Positions 7,030 to 14,252 of a stretch of 18,202 bases of DNA are shown one piece after another. The position numbers were made by a program, and so were the translations under genes. Every line of letters begins with the position of its first letter. Within the stretch, counting starts at the first letter, position 1. Below the pieces are notes generated by a model. That model saw only the letters and a list, made by a program, of their open reading frames with translations, made no database searches and was not told the DNA's origin. Origin of the DNA: Bacteroidales bacterium (GTDB lineage Bacteria; Bacteroidota; Bacteroidia; Bacteroidales; Muribaculaceae); assembly GCA_004555955.1 (NCBI GenBank), contig SFJG01000035.1:1-18202 (forward strand), given 5' to 3'.

Positions 7030-7194
7030 ATGGCTAAAACTGAGAGCAACGACAAGGTGGTTCAACAGTTCCAAACAGAATACGAGTTACTTAATGAGCA
7101 TTTAGCAGAAACCATAATGCTTTTAGAGAGGCGGATTGACGATAAGAACAAAATCATCCGCCTTTTAGAGCAATCGCAGCGCAAAGCGAACTAA
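7030..7194 (+). CDS. 54-residue coiled-coil remnant ORF
   Basis: An ATG inside the pseudogene opens a frame for 54 residues beginning MAKTESNDKVVQQFQ. It contains the heptad-like stretch ELLNEHLAETIMLLERR followed by DDKNKIIRLLEQ. It most likely is just the C-terminal part of the broken XRE regulator, which normally oligomerises through this segment. It has no promoter of its own that I can see. Independent expression is possible but unsupported, so treat it as part of the pseudogene unless transcript data say otherwise. Confidence 0.3.
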   Translation: MAKTESNDKVVQQFQTEYELLNEHLAETIMLLERRIDDKNKIIRLLEQSQRKAN

Positions 7195-7211
7195 TTGACC
7201 CATTCAAATAC

Positions 7212-7249
7212 AACGACAAGCCGCCATTTGACGATGACGGCTTGTCGTT
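7212..7249. terminator. Bidirectional terminator between convergent units
   Basis: AACGACAAGCCG (7212-7223) pairs perfectly over 12 bp with CGGCTTGTCGTT (7238-7249), followed by TT on the plus strand. It lies 18 bases after the pseudogene stop and 16 bases from the stop of the minus-strand beta-helix gene, so it can serve both. The minus-strand T-tract is weaker. Confidence 0.85.
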
Positions 7250-7265
7250 TTGATATACAGGTTGT

Positions 7266-10004
7266 TTATTTTATAGCTACTTTCTTGACAATGCTTTTGC
7301 CGTTGGCTGCAGTTGCGCGAACCATATAGACACCGGAATGCAGATTTCCGCTGACGCGCTGTCCGAATGCATTATACACTTCGATATTTACGTTTTCGGC
7401 AGGCACAATCTCGCTATCGTTGACAGTGAACAAATCAGCGTCGGCATCAACAAGTTGCACAGCCGATACGTTGTCGTTTTTACCATTGAGCGTAACGATT
7501 ACATCGTTGGCATAAGCCGACGAGATGCGCAATTTTGCCGTATGATTACCATTGTAGATGCCGGGCTTATAAGTAACTGTCACCGTATTCTTGGCAGTCA
7601 ACCAGCTTGTGGCATCGGTCTTTACGCTGAAGTGGCGAGCATCTGCGCCGGTGAGACACAATTGCGGTGTGCCGTAGAAATCGCTGCGAGTAAACGTAAA
7701 TGTGTTTGTTACGGCATTACCATCGGCAGAATAGAGGCTCAGCGATGTCGCCGAGGGGGTAATTACGGTTTTGTTAATCTTGCTTGCAAGGCCATTTGTT
7801 TCGTCAAGGCTGTAACGGAAAATGTTTGCCTTACGGTTTCCGCTTGCGCCGGTAACCACACCGAGCAACAAGTGCGGACGTCCCTTCGAGTCGCGGTGCA
7901 CTTTCACTCCTTCGGGTTCGCCATCGTCGAGCGACAAGATTTCGCTCTTCATAACGGGTTTACGATAAGCCAATTGTCCTGTTCTCCAGTTGAACACGTG
8001 CAAGATGATAGTCGGGATAGTCTTACCGTTGTTAGTAGCCGCCGCCGAGTTATTTCTGCCAACGCCTTCGCAGTGGTAGATGTAGTCGCCGCTGATAGTA
8101 AATCCTTGATGGTCCCAAGTTTGGAAGCCCTTATCGAGTTCGTCGATATTACTATTATCGTTGGTATAGTTCATCTTATTGGTAAGTTTCTTCACCTGAA
8201 CGACGTTGAGCGGCTTTGCTTCCGACCATTTCGAGAACACTTCGTCGAGGTCGTACACGCCATAGTAGACGTCGCCTGAGGTCGAACGTTCGCAGTAGAG
8301 GCGATTGTCGCGGTCGATTGTCGGATACTGGAAGTTGCGATTGAATTTGTTCTTGAAATAGTGTATTGTATAGGTTTTTCCACCATAAGTAAAACTGTCT
8401 TTGCTACAGTCGGCAGTTGCGCCCGAAACGAAGGGGACAAAGCTGATGGCTTGAGTCTTGATGCCGTCGTAGGAAGGCGACGTGTTGGCGTCGAGGGCTT
8501 TACCTCCGGTGATGATATAAAGCGTGCCGTTGTATTTGCAGACAGCCATGTTAGAGCCGTGTCCGGCGTGGTCGAGATACATACGTTGTTGGCTGATGCC
8601 GCCCGATGAGTTCTTGTAGACGCGAGTCACGCAAAGCGGCTCGGTTGATTTCAAGTTAAGACCGGACTGCGAGTTCGGACAAATCTGAACGAAGTAGATA
8701 TCTCCGGTTGTATCGTCGATGTCGAAACTTTGAGCCACGCGAGTCGATGCCGCGATGTTGAAGTTTTTCATTTCACCTCCGGCGGCATTTTTGTAGTAGT
8801 CTAACGTTGTGCCCTTGCTCGAAGCAAAGTCGAACAACTCGGTCGAACTTGCGAAATATCGTTCCGAACCATCGGCAACCTTGGGTTGTTTAACCAAGCC
8901 CATACAGTATTCAGAATTAGAGAAGCGGTTGAAACGCGTATCGACAACTGCAGGCGCATTATATGTGTTGTTGCCGTAGAATATGTAGTTATAATCGGTT
9001 CCTGCATTGGTTTTCCCTATCGGGCTTGTTTTGTTGAGGAAGAGATTATAGTTCATTTTGATGGTAGTGCTCTTGGGCGAAAGTTTGTAACTACTATCGC
9101 CTTGGCTGAAGCGAATGGGAGCGAACATCGACGACTGTCCGTTGCAGGCATCGAACACGTTGTTTTGGATATACACAGTCGTTGAGTTTGAATAGCCCAG
9201 GTATTCGAGGAAGATAGTGAAGTCGCCGGTCGTCGAACCTTCGGTACGGGTATACTTTCCGACGTTTTTAAACGAGTTGTTTTTGATGTTTATCGTATTT
9301 TGAGCATTTACGATATACATGCTCGTACCGCCGTCGCTGAATGTATTGTCGACGATATTGGTTGTGCCATATGCACCGGCAAGGGCGATGAAATGGGCTG
9401 CTGCCGCATCGCTTCCCGAGAAAGAGTTATGGCTGATGTTAATATTGTTGTAACGGCGGTGTGCATCAGCGTTACCGGCATCTGAGCCACGGCGAGCCGT
9501 ACCGAAACGAATCACGGCAGTATTGCGTTCGCGCGCCAAAGTTTCGCCATAGACGTTATTGTAAATAAACGTAAATCCGTTGAGCGGCGCTGCCGAAGTT
9601 GCCGAGTTGTTGTAGACGCATCCGGAGCCTGTAAAAGCAAAACCATTGATGGTCAGTCCGCTGCCATTAATGGTTATTTTTCCTTTGATAATACTCTCTG
9701 CGTTAGGACGCGTAGAAGTGCGACTGTCGCCGTAACGATTTGCGCCATAGAGAGTGATGTTCGATGCCGAAATTGTTACATTTCCTTCGTACGTTCCGGA
9801 TTCAAACCAGAAGTTGTCGCCGCTCTCTGCATAATTCGGTATCTGTGTTAACGAATTAAGGATGTCGACACCTCCAGTAAATTTCATTCCGGCAAAATAA
9901 TAATTCTCGCCGGAAGCCACCGTTCGATTTGTCACTAAGTAATCATTTGCCTGCATTGACAGTGCCGTAGCAAGTGCCAATGACATAAGTAGTTGTTTTT
10001 TCAT
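7266..10004 (-). CDS. Secreted beta-helix / TagC-helveticin-like propeller protein with T9SS sorting domain
   Basis: This is a 912-residue exported protein. MKKQLLMSLALATALSMQAN is a Sec signal peptide. Residues about 30-365 form a right-handed beta-helix of the pectate-lyase/NosD type, with repeated N-rich turns such as ITINGSGLTINGFAF (110-124), NISHNSFSG and YIQNNVFDA. Residues about 420-745 resemble the P68-RBP/TagC-like and helveticin J beta-propeller group. Supporting motifs are AQSFDIDDTTGDIYFVQ (424-440), RMYLDHAGHGSNMAV (474-488), DHQGFTISGDYIYHCEG (631-647) and EPEGVKV (696-702). Residues about 750-842 are an Ig-like module with TVTVTYKPG (807-815). The last roughly 60 residues, with VNIEVYNAFGQRVSG (872-886), GVYMVRA and a KKVAIK end, form a type A Por/T9SS C-terminal domain. 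The protein is therefore expected to cross the outer membrane and be anchored or released. No catalytic residues were recognised; carbohydrate or cell-wall binding is an inference. Monocistronic. Confidence 0.75.
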   Translation of the reverse strand: MKKQLLMSLALATALSMQANDYLVTNRTVASGENYYFAGMKFTGGVDILNSLTQIPNYAESGDNFWFESGTYEGNVTISASNITLYGANRYGDSRTSTRPNAESIIKGKITINGSGLTINGFAFTGSGCVYNNSATSAAPLNGFTFIYNNVYGETLARERNTAVIRFGTARRGSDAGNADAHRRYNNINISHNSFSGSDAAAAHFIALAGAYGTTNIVDNTFSDGGTSMYIVNAQNTINIKNNSFKNVGKYTRTEGSTTGDFTIFLEYLGYSNSTTVYIQNNVFDACNGQSSMFAPIRFSQGDSSYKLSPKSTTIKMNYNLFLNKTSPIGKTNAGTDYNYIFYGNNTYNAPAVVDTRFNRFSNSEYCMGLVKQPKVADGSERYFASSTELFDFASSKGTTLDYYKNAAGGEMKNFNIAASTRVAQSFDIDDTTGDIYFVQICPNSQSGLNLKSTEPLCVTRVYKNSSGGISQQRMYLDHAGHGSNMAVCKYNGTLYIITGGKALDANTSPSYDGIKTQAISFVPFVSGATADCSKDSFTYGGKTYTIHYFKNKFNRNFQYPTIDRDNRLYCERSTSGDVYYGVYDLDEVFSKWSEAKPLNVVQVKKLTNKMNYTNDNSNIDELDKGFQTWDHQGFTISGDYIYHCEGVGRNNSAAATNNGKTIPTIILHVFNWRTGQLAYRKPVMKSEILSLDDGEPEGVKVHRDSKGRPHLLLGVVTGASGNRKANIFRYSLDETNGLASKINKTVITPSATSLSLYSADGNAVTNTFTFTRSDFYGTPQLCLTGADARHFSVKTDATSWLTAKNTVTVTYKPGIYNGNHTAKLRISSAYANDVIVTLNGKNDNVSAVQLVDADADLFTVNDSEIVPAENVNIEVYNAFGQRVSGNLHSGVYMVRATAANGKSIVKKVAIK

Positions 10005-10172
10005 TGATAGTAGAATAATATTTCGTATTATGCAAATAAAATCTATTCAGTAATACTATTGGTAAGGATTACAAAAACAACAAATTTTCAAGATTTTTGC
10101 CTTTGGTCTATTTCTATAAATATCCCTACAAACTTGTTTTATGAATATTTTATGTTGTGTTAGGTTTAAATG

Positions 10173-10200
10173 GATGCCGACCCATGAGGGAGTCGGCATC
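10173..10200 (-). terminator. Stem-loop downstream of the udp operon
   Basis: GATGCCGAC (10173-10181) pairs perfectly over 9 bp with GTCGGCATC (10192-10200) around a 10-base loop. It lies 73 bases beyond the stop of the 120-residue gene on the minus strand. The minus-strand tail is only ATTTAAA, so termination strength is uncertain. Apart from this, the 10005-10273 spacer holds only A/T-rich DNA that should contain the promoter of the beta-helix gene; a near-match -7 box (7 of 8, minus strand) lies at 10032-10039. Confidence 0.5.
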
Positions 10201-10273
10201 ACATCTTATGAATCTTCAAGCGCGACAGCTACTCGAAAGAGAGGTGGCTTATATTATACAGTCAAAAAGAAAG

Positions 10274-10636
10274 TTAAGCCATCTTGCGATTTGCCTCGCG
10301 TTGCTCCTTCGACAGCAAAGCATTCATACGACTAAGCAACTTGCCGTATTCTTCGTTATACTCATCAACGAGTAAACCATAGCACTGCTTGTAGTATTTT
10401 GCCTTAGCAGCACGATACGCCTTTGCATCGCCGCCAAACGACTCTTTCACATTTTTGTCGTAGGCAACTGTCACTTTCTGAGTAGCTCCAATCAACAATG
10501 CAAGGATATCGTCGAGGATAGCCTCAACTTCGTCATTGTTGATGTTTTCGAAATACTGTTGCACGAAAACGGTTTCGCCGGCAAGGTCGGCTGCCGTTGC
10601 TCGGAAATACTTTTTTAATGCTCGTTTGTTAGCCAT
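10274..10636 (-). CDS. Conserved-looking 120-residue helical protein, function unknown
   Basis: This is a small soluble protein with no signal peptide or membrane segment. Its composition (many K, A, E and Y, few prolines) predicts an all-helical fold. It starts MANKRALKKYFRATAADLAG, a pattern that I recall in short uncharacterised Bacteroidales proteins, and ends in a basic tail EQREANRKMA. No enzymatic motif is seen. It begins 25 bases after the udp stop on the same strand, so it is probably the second gene of a udp operon. That hints at, but does not show, a nucleoside-salvage link. Codon use resembles its neighbours. Confidence 0.75.
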   Translation of the reverse strand: MANKRALKKYFRATAADLAGETVFVQQYFENINNDEVEAILDDILALLIGATQKVTVAYDKNVKESFGGDAKAYRAAKAKYYKQCYGLLVDEYNEEYGKLLSRMNALLSKEQREANRKMA

Positions 10637-10661
10637 AAAAAATGGATTTTATAGTATTTAT

Positions 10662-11534
10662 TTAGATTCTGTCGAGAACAATCTTGATAAGGTCTTCGAT
10701 GCCGCCCTTATAGTTGGTGTTAGCCTTGCCTGCCATACGTCCGGCAATGATAGAGCAGATTGTTACAGCCTTGTGCCCCATCAACTTAGCCAAGCCGGCA
10801 ACCATTGCGCTTTCCATTTCGAAGTTGGTCAAGCGATGTCCGTTGTAGTTAAAGTTGTGAAGCACTTCTTTGTAGCTTTCGTCGGCAATAGGCAAACGCA
10901 GTTCTCTACCTTGCGGGCCGTAGAAGCCGTTGGCTGTAATCGTCACACCGCTGAACATTTCCGGGGTCTGCAAGCGGTCGGCAAGCTCAGTGTCGGCATC
11001 TACAATATATGGGTGATTCCAGATTTCTTTCCAGTTGCATTGCTCGATGAAGGCATTTTCCATCTCAATGTCGCGATACTTCTCCGAATTCTTATAGAAA
11101 TGGAAAGCACCGTCGATACCCAACGACTTGCGCGAAACAACCATCGCGCCTACCGGGATGTCTTCTTGAATGCTTCCCGATGTGCCGATGCGTACCATCG
11201 ACAATTGGCGGAATTCTTTTTTCACTGTGCGTGTATTGAAATCGATATTTGCCAATGCGTCGAGTTCGTTGACTACGATGTCGATATTGTCGGCGCCGAT
11301 GCCGTGAGACGTACACATAATCGGTTTTCCTTTATAGACACCGCTGATTGTATGAAATTCGCGACTACTTACTTCGCCTGTAATTTCGTCGAAGAACGAA
11401 GCTACAAGGTTAACGCGAGCCGGGTCACCTACTAAAATGATGTTGTCGGTCAACATCTCCGGTTTCACATGAAGGTGAAACACTGAGCCATCTGAATTGA
11501 TTATTAATTCTGAGGGTGCGATTTGCTTTTCCAT
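10662..11534 (-). CDS. udp: Uridine phosphorylase (nucleoside phosphorylase NP-I family)
   Basis: This cytosolic enzyme of 290 residues splits uridine with phosphate to uracil and ribose-1-phosphate. The NP-I landmarks are all visible. ILVGDPARV (33-41) supplies the phosphate-binding arginine. RIGTSGSI (115-122) gives the second phosphate arginine and threonine. FYGPQGR (204-210) gives Gln208 and Arg210 in the Q-x-R arrangement that selects uracil in uridine phosphorylases. NFEMESAMVAGLA (237-249) holds the ribose-binding Glu-Met-Glu. The Q-x-R motif argues for Udp over purine nucleoside phosphorylases. The family is usually about 250-295 residues, so the length is normal. The extended N-terminus (1-30) has no special feature. 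It is the first gene of a two-gene operon with the downstream 120-residue protein. Confidence 0.92.
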   Translation of the reverse strand: MEKQIAPSELIINSDGSVFHLHVKPEMLTDNIILVGDPARVNLVASFFDEITGEVSSREFHTISGVYKGKPIMCTSHGIGADNIDIVVNELDALANIDFNTRTVKKEFRQLSMVRIGTSGSIQEDIPVGAMVVSRKSLGIDGAFHFYKNSEKYRDIEMENAFIEQCNWKEIWNHPYIVDADTELADRLQTPEMFSGVTITANGFYGPQGRELRLPIADESYKEVLHNFNYNGHRLTNFEMESAMVAGLAKLMGHKAVTICSIIAGRMAGKANTNYKGGIEDLIKIVLDRI

Positions 11535-11647
11535 AGTGTTTTAATTTAAAAACGAAAATTACTGTTTATCTTACAATTTCGCAAGAGTTTTCAGTAATTT
11601 TTTGCTTACATTTACATATTTTTAAGATAATCACTGTATCATTATTA

Positions 11648-11701
11648 ACTAAATCGAGGTTGTAACGATGCATTACCGTCACAACCTCGGTGAAATTTAG
11701 T
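11648..11701 (-). terminator. Composite stem-loop ending the nqr operon
   Basis: CGAGGTTGT (11655-11663) pairs perfectly with ACAACCTCG (11681-11689). Inside it ACG pairs with CGT around a loop containing the palindrome ATGCAT. Outside it ACTAAAT (11648-11654) pairs with ATTTAGT (11695-11701) across a 5-base bulge. On the minus strand it starts 8 bases after the nqrF stop. The following sequence is AT-rich without a clean T-run. It also lies upstream of udp and could isolate the two units. The rest of 11535-11647 is AT-rich leader without a confident promoter box. Confidence 0.75.
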
Positions 11702-11708
11702 GAACGAA

Positions 11709-12983
11709 TTATGCTCCGAAATTGTCGTACATAATGCTTTCCGACTCAACTCCGAGCGAATCGAGCATTTTGACAACAGCCGCGCTCATCGGGCCGGGGC
11801 CGCACATGTAGTATTCGATATCCTCGGGGGCGTCGTGGTCCTTTAGATAGGTTTCGTAGAGCACCTGATGGATAAATCCCGGGGTATACTTCACGCCTGC
11901 GGCATCGGCTGCCGGGTCGGGACGGTCGAGTGCCAAATGGAACGAGAAATTGGGGAATTCCTTCTCCAATTCAAGGAAGTCGTTGAGATAGAACACTTCG
12001 TTGAGCGCACGAGCGCCGTAGAAATACGACATCTTGCGGTCGGTTGTGTGAAGCGTTTTGGTCATATGCATGATTTGCGCACGCAAGGGAGCCATGCCGG
12101 CGCCACCACCGACCCACAACATTTCTTTCTTCGAGTTGAAATGCGGGTGGAAGTCACCGTAAGGACCGCTCATCACCACCTTGTCGCCGGGCTTGAGCGT
12201 AAAGATATACGACGAAGCGATGCCGGGCATCACGTCTTGGAAGCCGACTTGTGGTTTCGGCTTGAACGGCGGCGTGGCAATACGAACCGTCAGCATTATG
12301 CGGTCGCCTTCGGCGGGATAGTTCGCCATCGAATATGCGCGGATGGTCTCTTCATCGTTTTTACACTTCAAGCCGAACAAACCGAACTTCTCCCATGCCG
12401 GCAGATATTCGTCGCCGATAAGTGCTTTGTCGATGTCGCCGTCGTAGGTCATCTCATACTTCGGTATCTTGATTTGCGCATAACTACCCGGCAAGAAATC
12501 CATGTGTTCGCCCGGAGGTAATGCGACGATAAACTCTTTGATAAACGTAGCAACATTCTTGTTGGAAATCACTTCGCACTCCCACTCTTTCACGCCAAGG
12601 ACAGACTCGGGAACGGCAATCTTGATGTCGTTTTTCACCTTAACTTGGCAGCCGAGATGCCAGCCCGCCATCAACTCTTTGCGCGTAAGGTGGACTTTCT
12701 CGGTAGGCAGAGCTTCGCCACCACCTTCGGTAATGCGCACGCGGCACTGACCGCAACTGCCACCGCCACCGCACGCCGACGGAAGGAATACACGCTCGTT
12801 TGCCAACGTCGAAAGCAACGTGCCTCCCGACGGTGTTTCCACCGTGTCTTTTTCGTTTATCGTTATCTTGACATTCCCCGAAGGAACGAGATATTTTTTA
12901 GCTACCAGCAGAACAACGACGAGCAGAATTGCAACGACGAAAAACAACGCTGTTCCGGCTATTATAGTTAGACTATTTTCCAT
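11709..12983 (-). CDS. nqrF: Na+-translocating NADH:quinone reductase subunit F
   Basis: This 424-residue subunit is the electron entry point of Na+-NQR: it oxidises NADH with FAD and passes electrons to a [2Fe-2S] cluster on the cytoplasmic face. The domains are in the family order. One N-terminal membrane helix (about 7-28) is followed by a plant-ferredoxin domain with the cluster cysteines Cys71, Cys77, Cys80 (CGGGGSCGQC) and Cys112 (HLGCQV). A ferredoxin-NADP reductase-like FAD domain carries RAYSMAN (215-221). The NADH domain carries GGGAGMAPLR (292-301) and YMCGPGPM (392-399). The C-terminus YDNFGA resembles the usual DDFG ending. It is last in the operon, 7 bases after nqrE. All cofactor residues are present, so the enzyme should be functional. 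Confidence 0.97.
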   Translation of the reverse strand: MENSLTIIAGTALFFVVAILLVVVLLVAKKYLVPSGNVKITINEKDTVETPSGGTLLSTLANERVFLPSACGGGGSCGQCRVRITEGGGEALPTEKVHLTRKELMAGWHLGCQVKVKNDIKIAVPESVLGVKEWECEVISNKNVATFIKEFIVALPPGEHMDFLPGSYAQIKIPKYEMTYDGDIDKALIGDEYLPAWEKFGLFGLKCKNDEETIRAYSMANYPAEGDRIMLTVRIATPPFKPKPQVGFQDVMPGIASSYIFTLKPGDKVVMSGPYGDFHPHFNSKKEMLWVGGGAGMAPLRAQIMHMTKTLHTTDRKMSYFYGARALNEVFYLNDFLELEKEFPNFSFHLALDRPDPAADAAGVKYTPGFIHQVLYETYLKDHDAPEDIEYYMCGPGPMSAAVVKMLDSLGVESESIMYDNFGA

Positions 12984-12990
12984 AATTCTC

Positions 12991-13605
12991 TTAGATTTTG
13001 ATGCCTAAAAAACTCATAAAGGCTATACCCATAAGCCCGGTGATAATAAACGTGATGCCAATGCCACGCAAGGGTTTGGGCACATTCGAATAGCTCAAGC
13101 GTTCGCGTATTGCCGCCAAGCATACTATAGCCAACAGCCAGCCGATGCCTGAGCCGAGACCGTAGACAGCCGCCGTGCCAACCGAGCCGAGGTCGCGCTG
13201 CTGCATAAAGAGCGAACATCCCAGAATCGCACAGTTGACGGCTATCAGAGGCAAGAAAATACCCAACGAAGCGTATAGACTCGGCGAGAACTTCTCGACT
13301 GCCATCTCCACGAGTTGCGTCATCGACGCAATTACTGCGATAAAGAGTATCAGACTCAAGAAACTCAAATCGACGGAGGCAAAAGCCGGGTCAATCCACT
13401 GCATTGCGCCGGGCTTCAAGAAATACGTTTCGAGCAAATAGTCGACAGGAACAGTTATCACAAGCATAAACGTCACGGCAACGCCCAATCCGAAAGCGGT
13501 TTTGACGTTTTTCGACACGGCAAGGTAAGAGCACATTCCGAGGAAGTATGCAAACACCATGTTGTCGATAAATATCGAGCGGATAAATAGATTCAGATTT
13601 TCCAT
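12991..13605 (-). CDS. nqrE: Na+-translocating NADH:quinone reductase subunit E
   Basis: This is a 204-residue integral membrane subunit with six hydrophobic helices in an inverted-repeat arrangement with NqrD. It helps form the Na+ path and shares an intramembrane iron-sulfur site with NqrD. Two conserved cysteines are visible in the half-helices: Cys25 in LGMCSYLAV and Cys125 in VNCAILGC, corresponding to the ligand pair known from the Vibrio enzyme. The start MENLNLFIRSIFIDNMV matches the family N-terminus. It lies 14 bases after nqrD and 7 bases before nqrF, consistent with one transcript. Confidence 0.97.
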   Translation of the reverse strand: MENLNLFIRSIFIDNMVFAYFLGMCSYLAVSKNVKTAFGLGVAVTFMLVITVPVDYLLETYFLKPGAMQWIDPAFASVDLSFLSLILFIAVIASMTQLVEMAVEKFSPSLYASLGIFLPLIAVNCAILGCSLFMQQRDLGSVGTAAVYGLGSGIGWLLAIVCLAAIRERLSYSNVPKPLRGIGITFIITGLMGIAFMSFLGIKI

Positions 13606-13619
13606 AATTCCTCAGTAGT

Positions 13620-14246
13620 TTAGTTCTTTTCTTGCAAGTCTTTATTGCGTGAGCGGTGCACCCAAATGATGCAAGCCACGGTAATCAACGCCATTGGAGG
13701 CAGAATCATCAAGCCGTTGTTTTCGTAACCCAGGTCGTACAAGAACTGAGGAATGACGGGATAGCCCATCAACGTTCCCGAGCCGAAGAGTTCGCGAACA
13801 GCTGCAACAATGATAAGGATAATCGAATAGCCCAAGCCGTTACCGATGCCGTCGAGGAACGATTGCCACGGCTTGTTGGCAAGCGCAAACGCCTCCAAGC
13901 GACCCATCAAGATACAGTTGGTGATTATCAAGCCGATAAACACCGACAACTGCTTGCTAACTTCATAGTTGTATGCCTTGAGCACTTGGTCTACAATTAT
14001 CACAAGTCCCGCAACGACAACCAGTTGAACAATAATACGCACGCTGTTGGGCACGCTATTGCGTATCAACGAAATGATAACATTCGCAAATGCCAATACG
14101 GCGGTCACCGAGATGCCCATCACAATTGCAGGCTCCAACTTCGCCGTAACGGCGAGCGCCGAGCAGATGCCGAGCACTTGCACTATTACTGGATTGTTTT
14201 TCGAGAACGGATTGAAAAACACCGTTTTATCTTTTTTGCTAAACAT
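13620..14246 (-). CDS. nqrD: Na+-translocating NADH:quinone reductase subunit D
   Basis: This is a 208-residue, six-helix membrane subunit related to NqrE and RnfE. Cys28 (LGICSALAV) and Cys111 (TNCILMGR) are the predicted iron-sulfur ligands facing those of NqrE. Phrases such as QLSVFIGLIITNCILMGRLE and DGIGNGLGYS are diagnostic of the family. The N-terminal NPFSKNNPVIVQVLGICSAL also fits. It starts 6 bases after nqrC and ends 14 bases before nqrE. Separation from Rnf homologues rests on the full Nqr operon around it. Confidence 0.97.
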   Translation of the reverse strand: MFSKKDKTVFFNPFSKNNPVIVQVLGICSALAVTAKLEPAIVMGISVTAVLAFANVIISLIRNSVPNSVRIIVQLVVVAGLVIIVDQVLKAYNYEVSKQLSVFIGLIITNCILMGRLEAFALANKPWQSFLDGIGNGLGYSIILIIVAAVRELFGSGTLMGYPVIPQFLYDLGYENNGLMILPPMALITVACIIWVHRSRNKDLQEKN

Positions 14247-14252
14247 AAGGCT

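Larger units (their letters stand above)
6792..7194 (+). pseudogene. Decayed small XRE-family (HTH) regulator with C-terminal coiled coil
   Basis: The first open segment (6792-6980, ending at TAA 6981) encodes HIGHEIANRIKQLGITKSEF followed by ARRIGIRQQHVNKLLESN, a clear XRE-type helix-turn-helix of the short Bacteroidota class. It has no in-frame ATG and is closed upstream by a TAA at 6789. The expected continuation KALDL is in another frame (from 6968). The expected LNFFTLYLNDEEMAK is in a third frame (from 6994) and runs on to QRKAN before TAA at 7192. These shifts fit loss of one A near 6968 plus a 14-base near-tandem duplication (6968-6995). The C-terminal part has a heptad-like coiled coil. 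Together: lost start, two frameshifts and a premature stop. A sequencing error could mimic one lesion but not easily all of them. Confidence 0.75.

Noticed and set aside
7338..8279. 313-codon plus-strand open frame inside the beta-helix gene
   Set aside because: It is antisense to a well-supported secreted protein with signal peptide and sorting domain, has no promoter, and shows no recognisable domain.
10141..10375. Small plus-strand ORFs in the spacer before the 120-residue gene
   Set aside because: They run antisense through the 120-residue gene, contain the hairpin at 10173-10200, and show no family resemblance.
11566..11630. 8-bp inverted repeat TTATCTTA ... TAAGATAA upstream of udp
   Set aside because: The arms are AT-only apart from one base and are separated by 49 bases in AT-rich DNA, so chance is likely.
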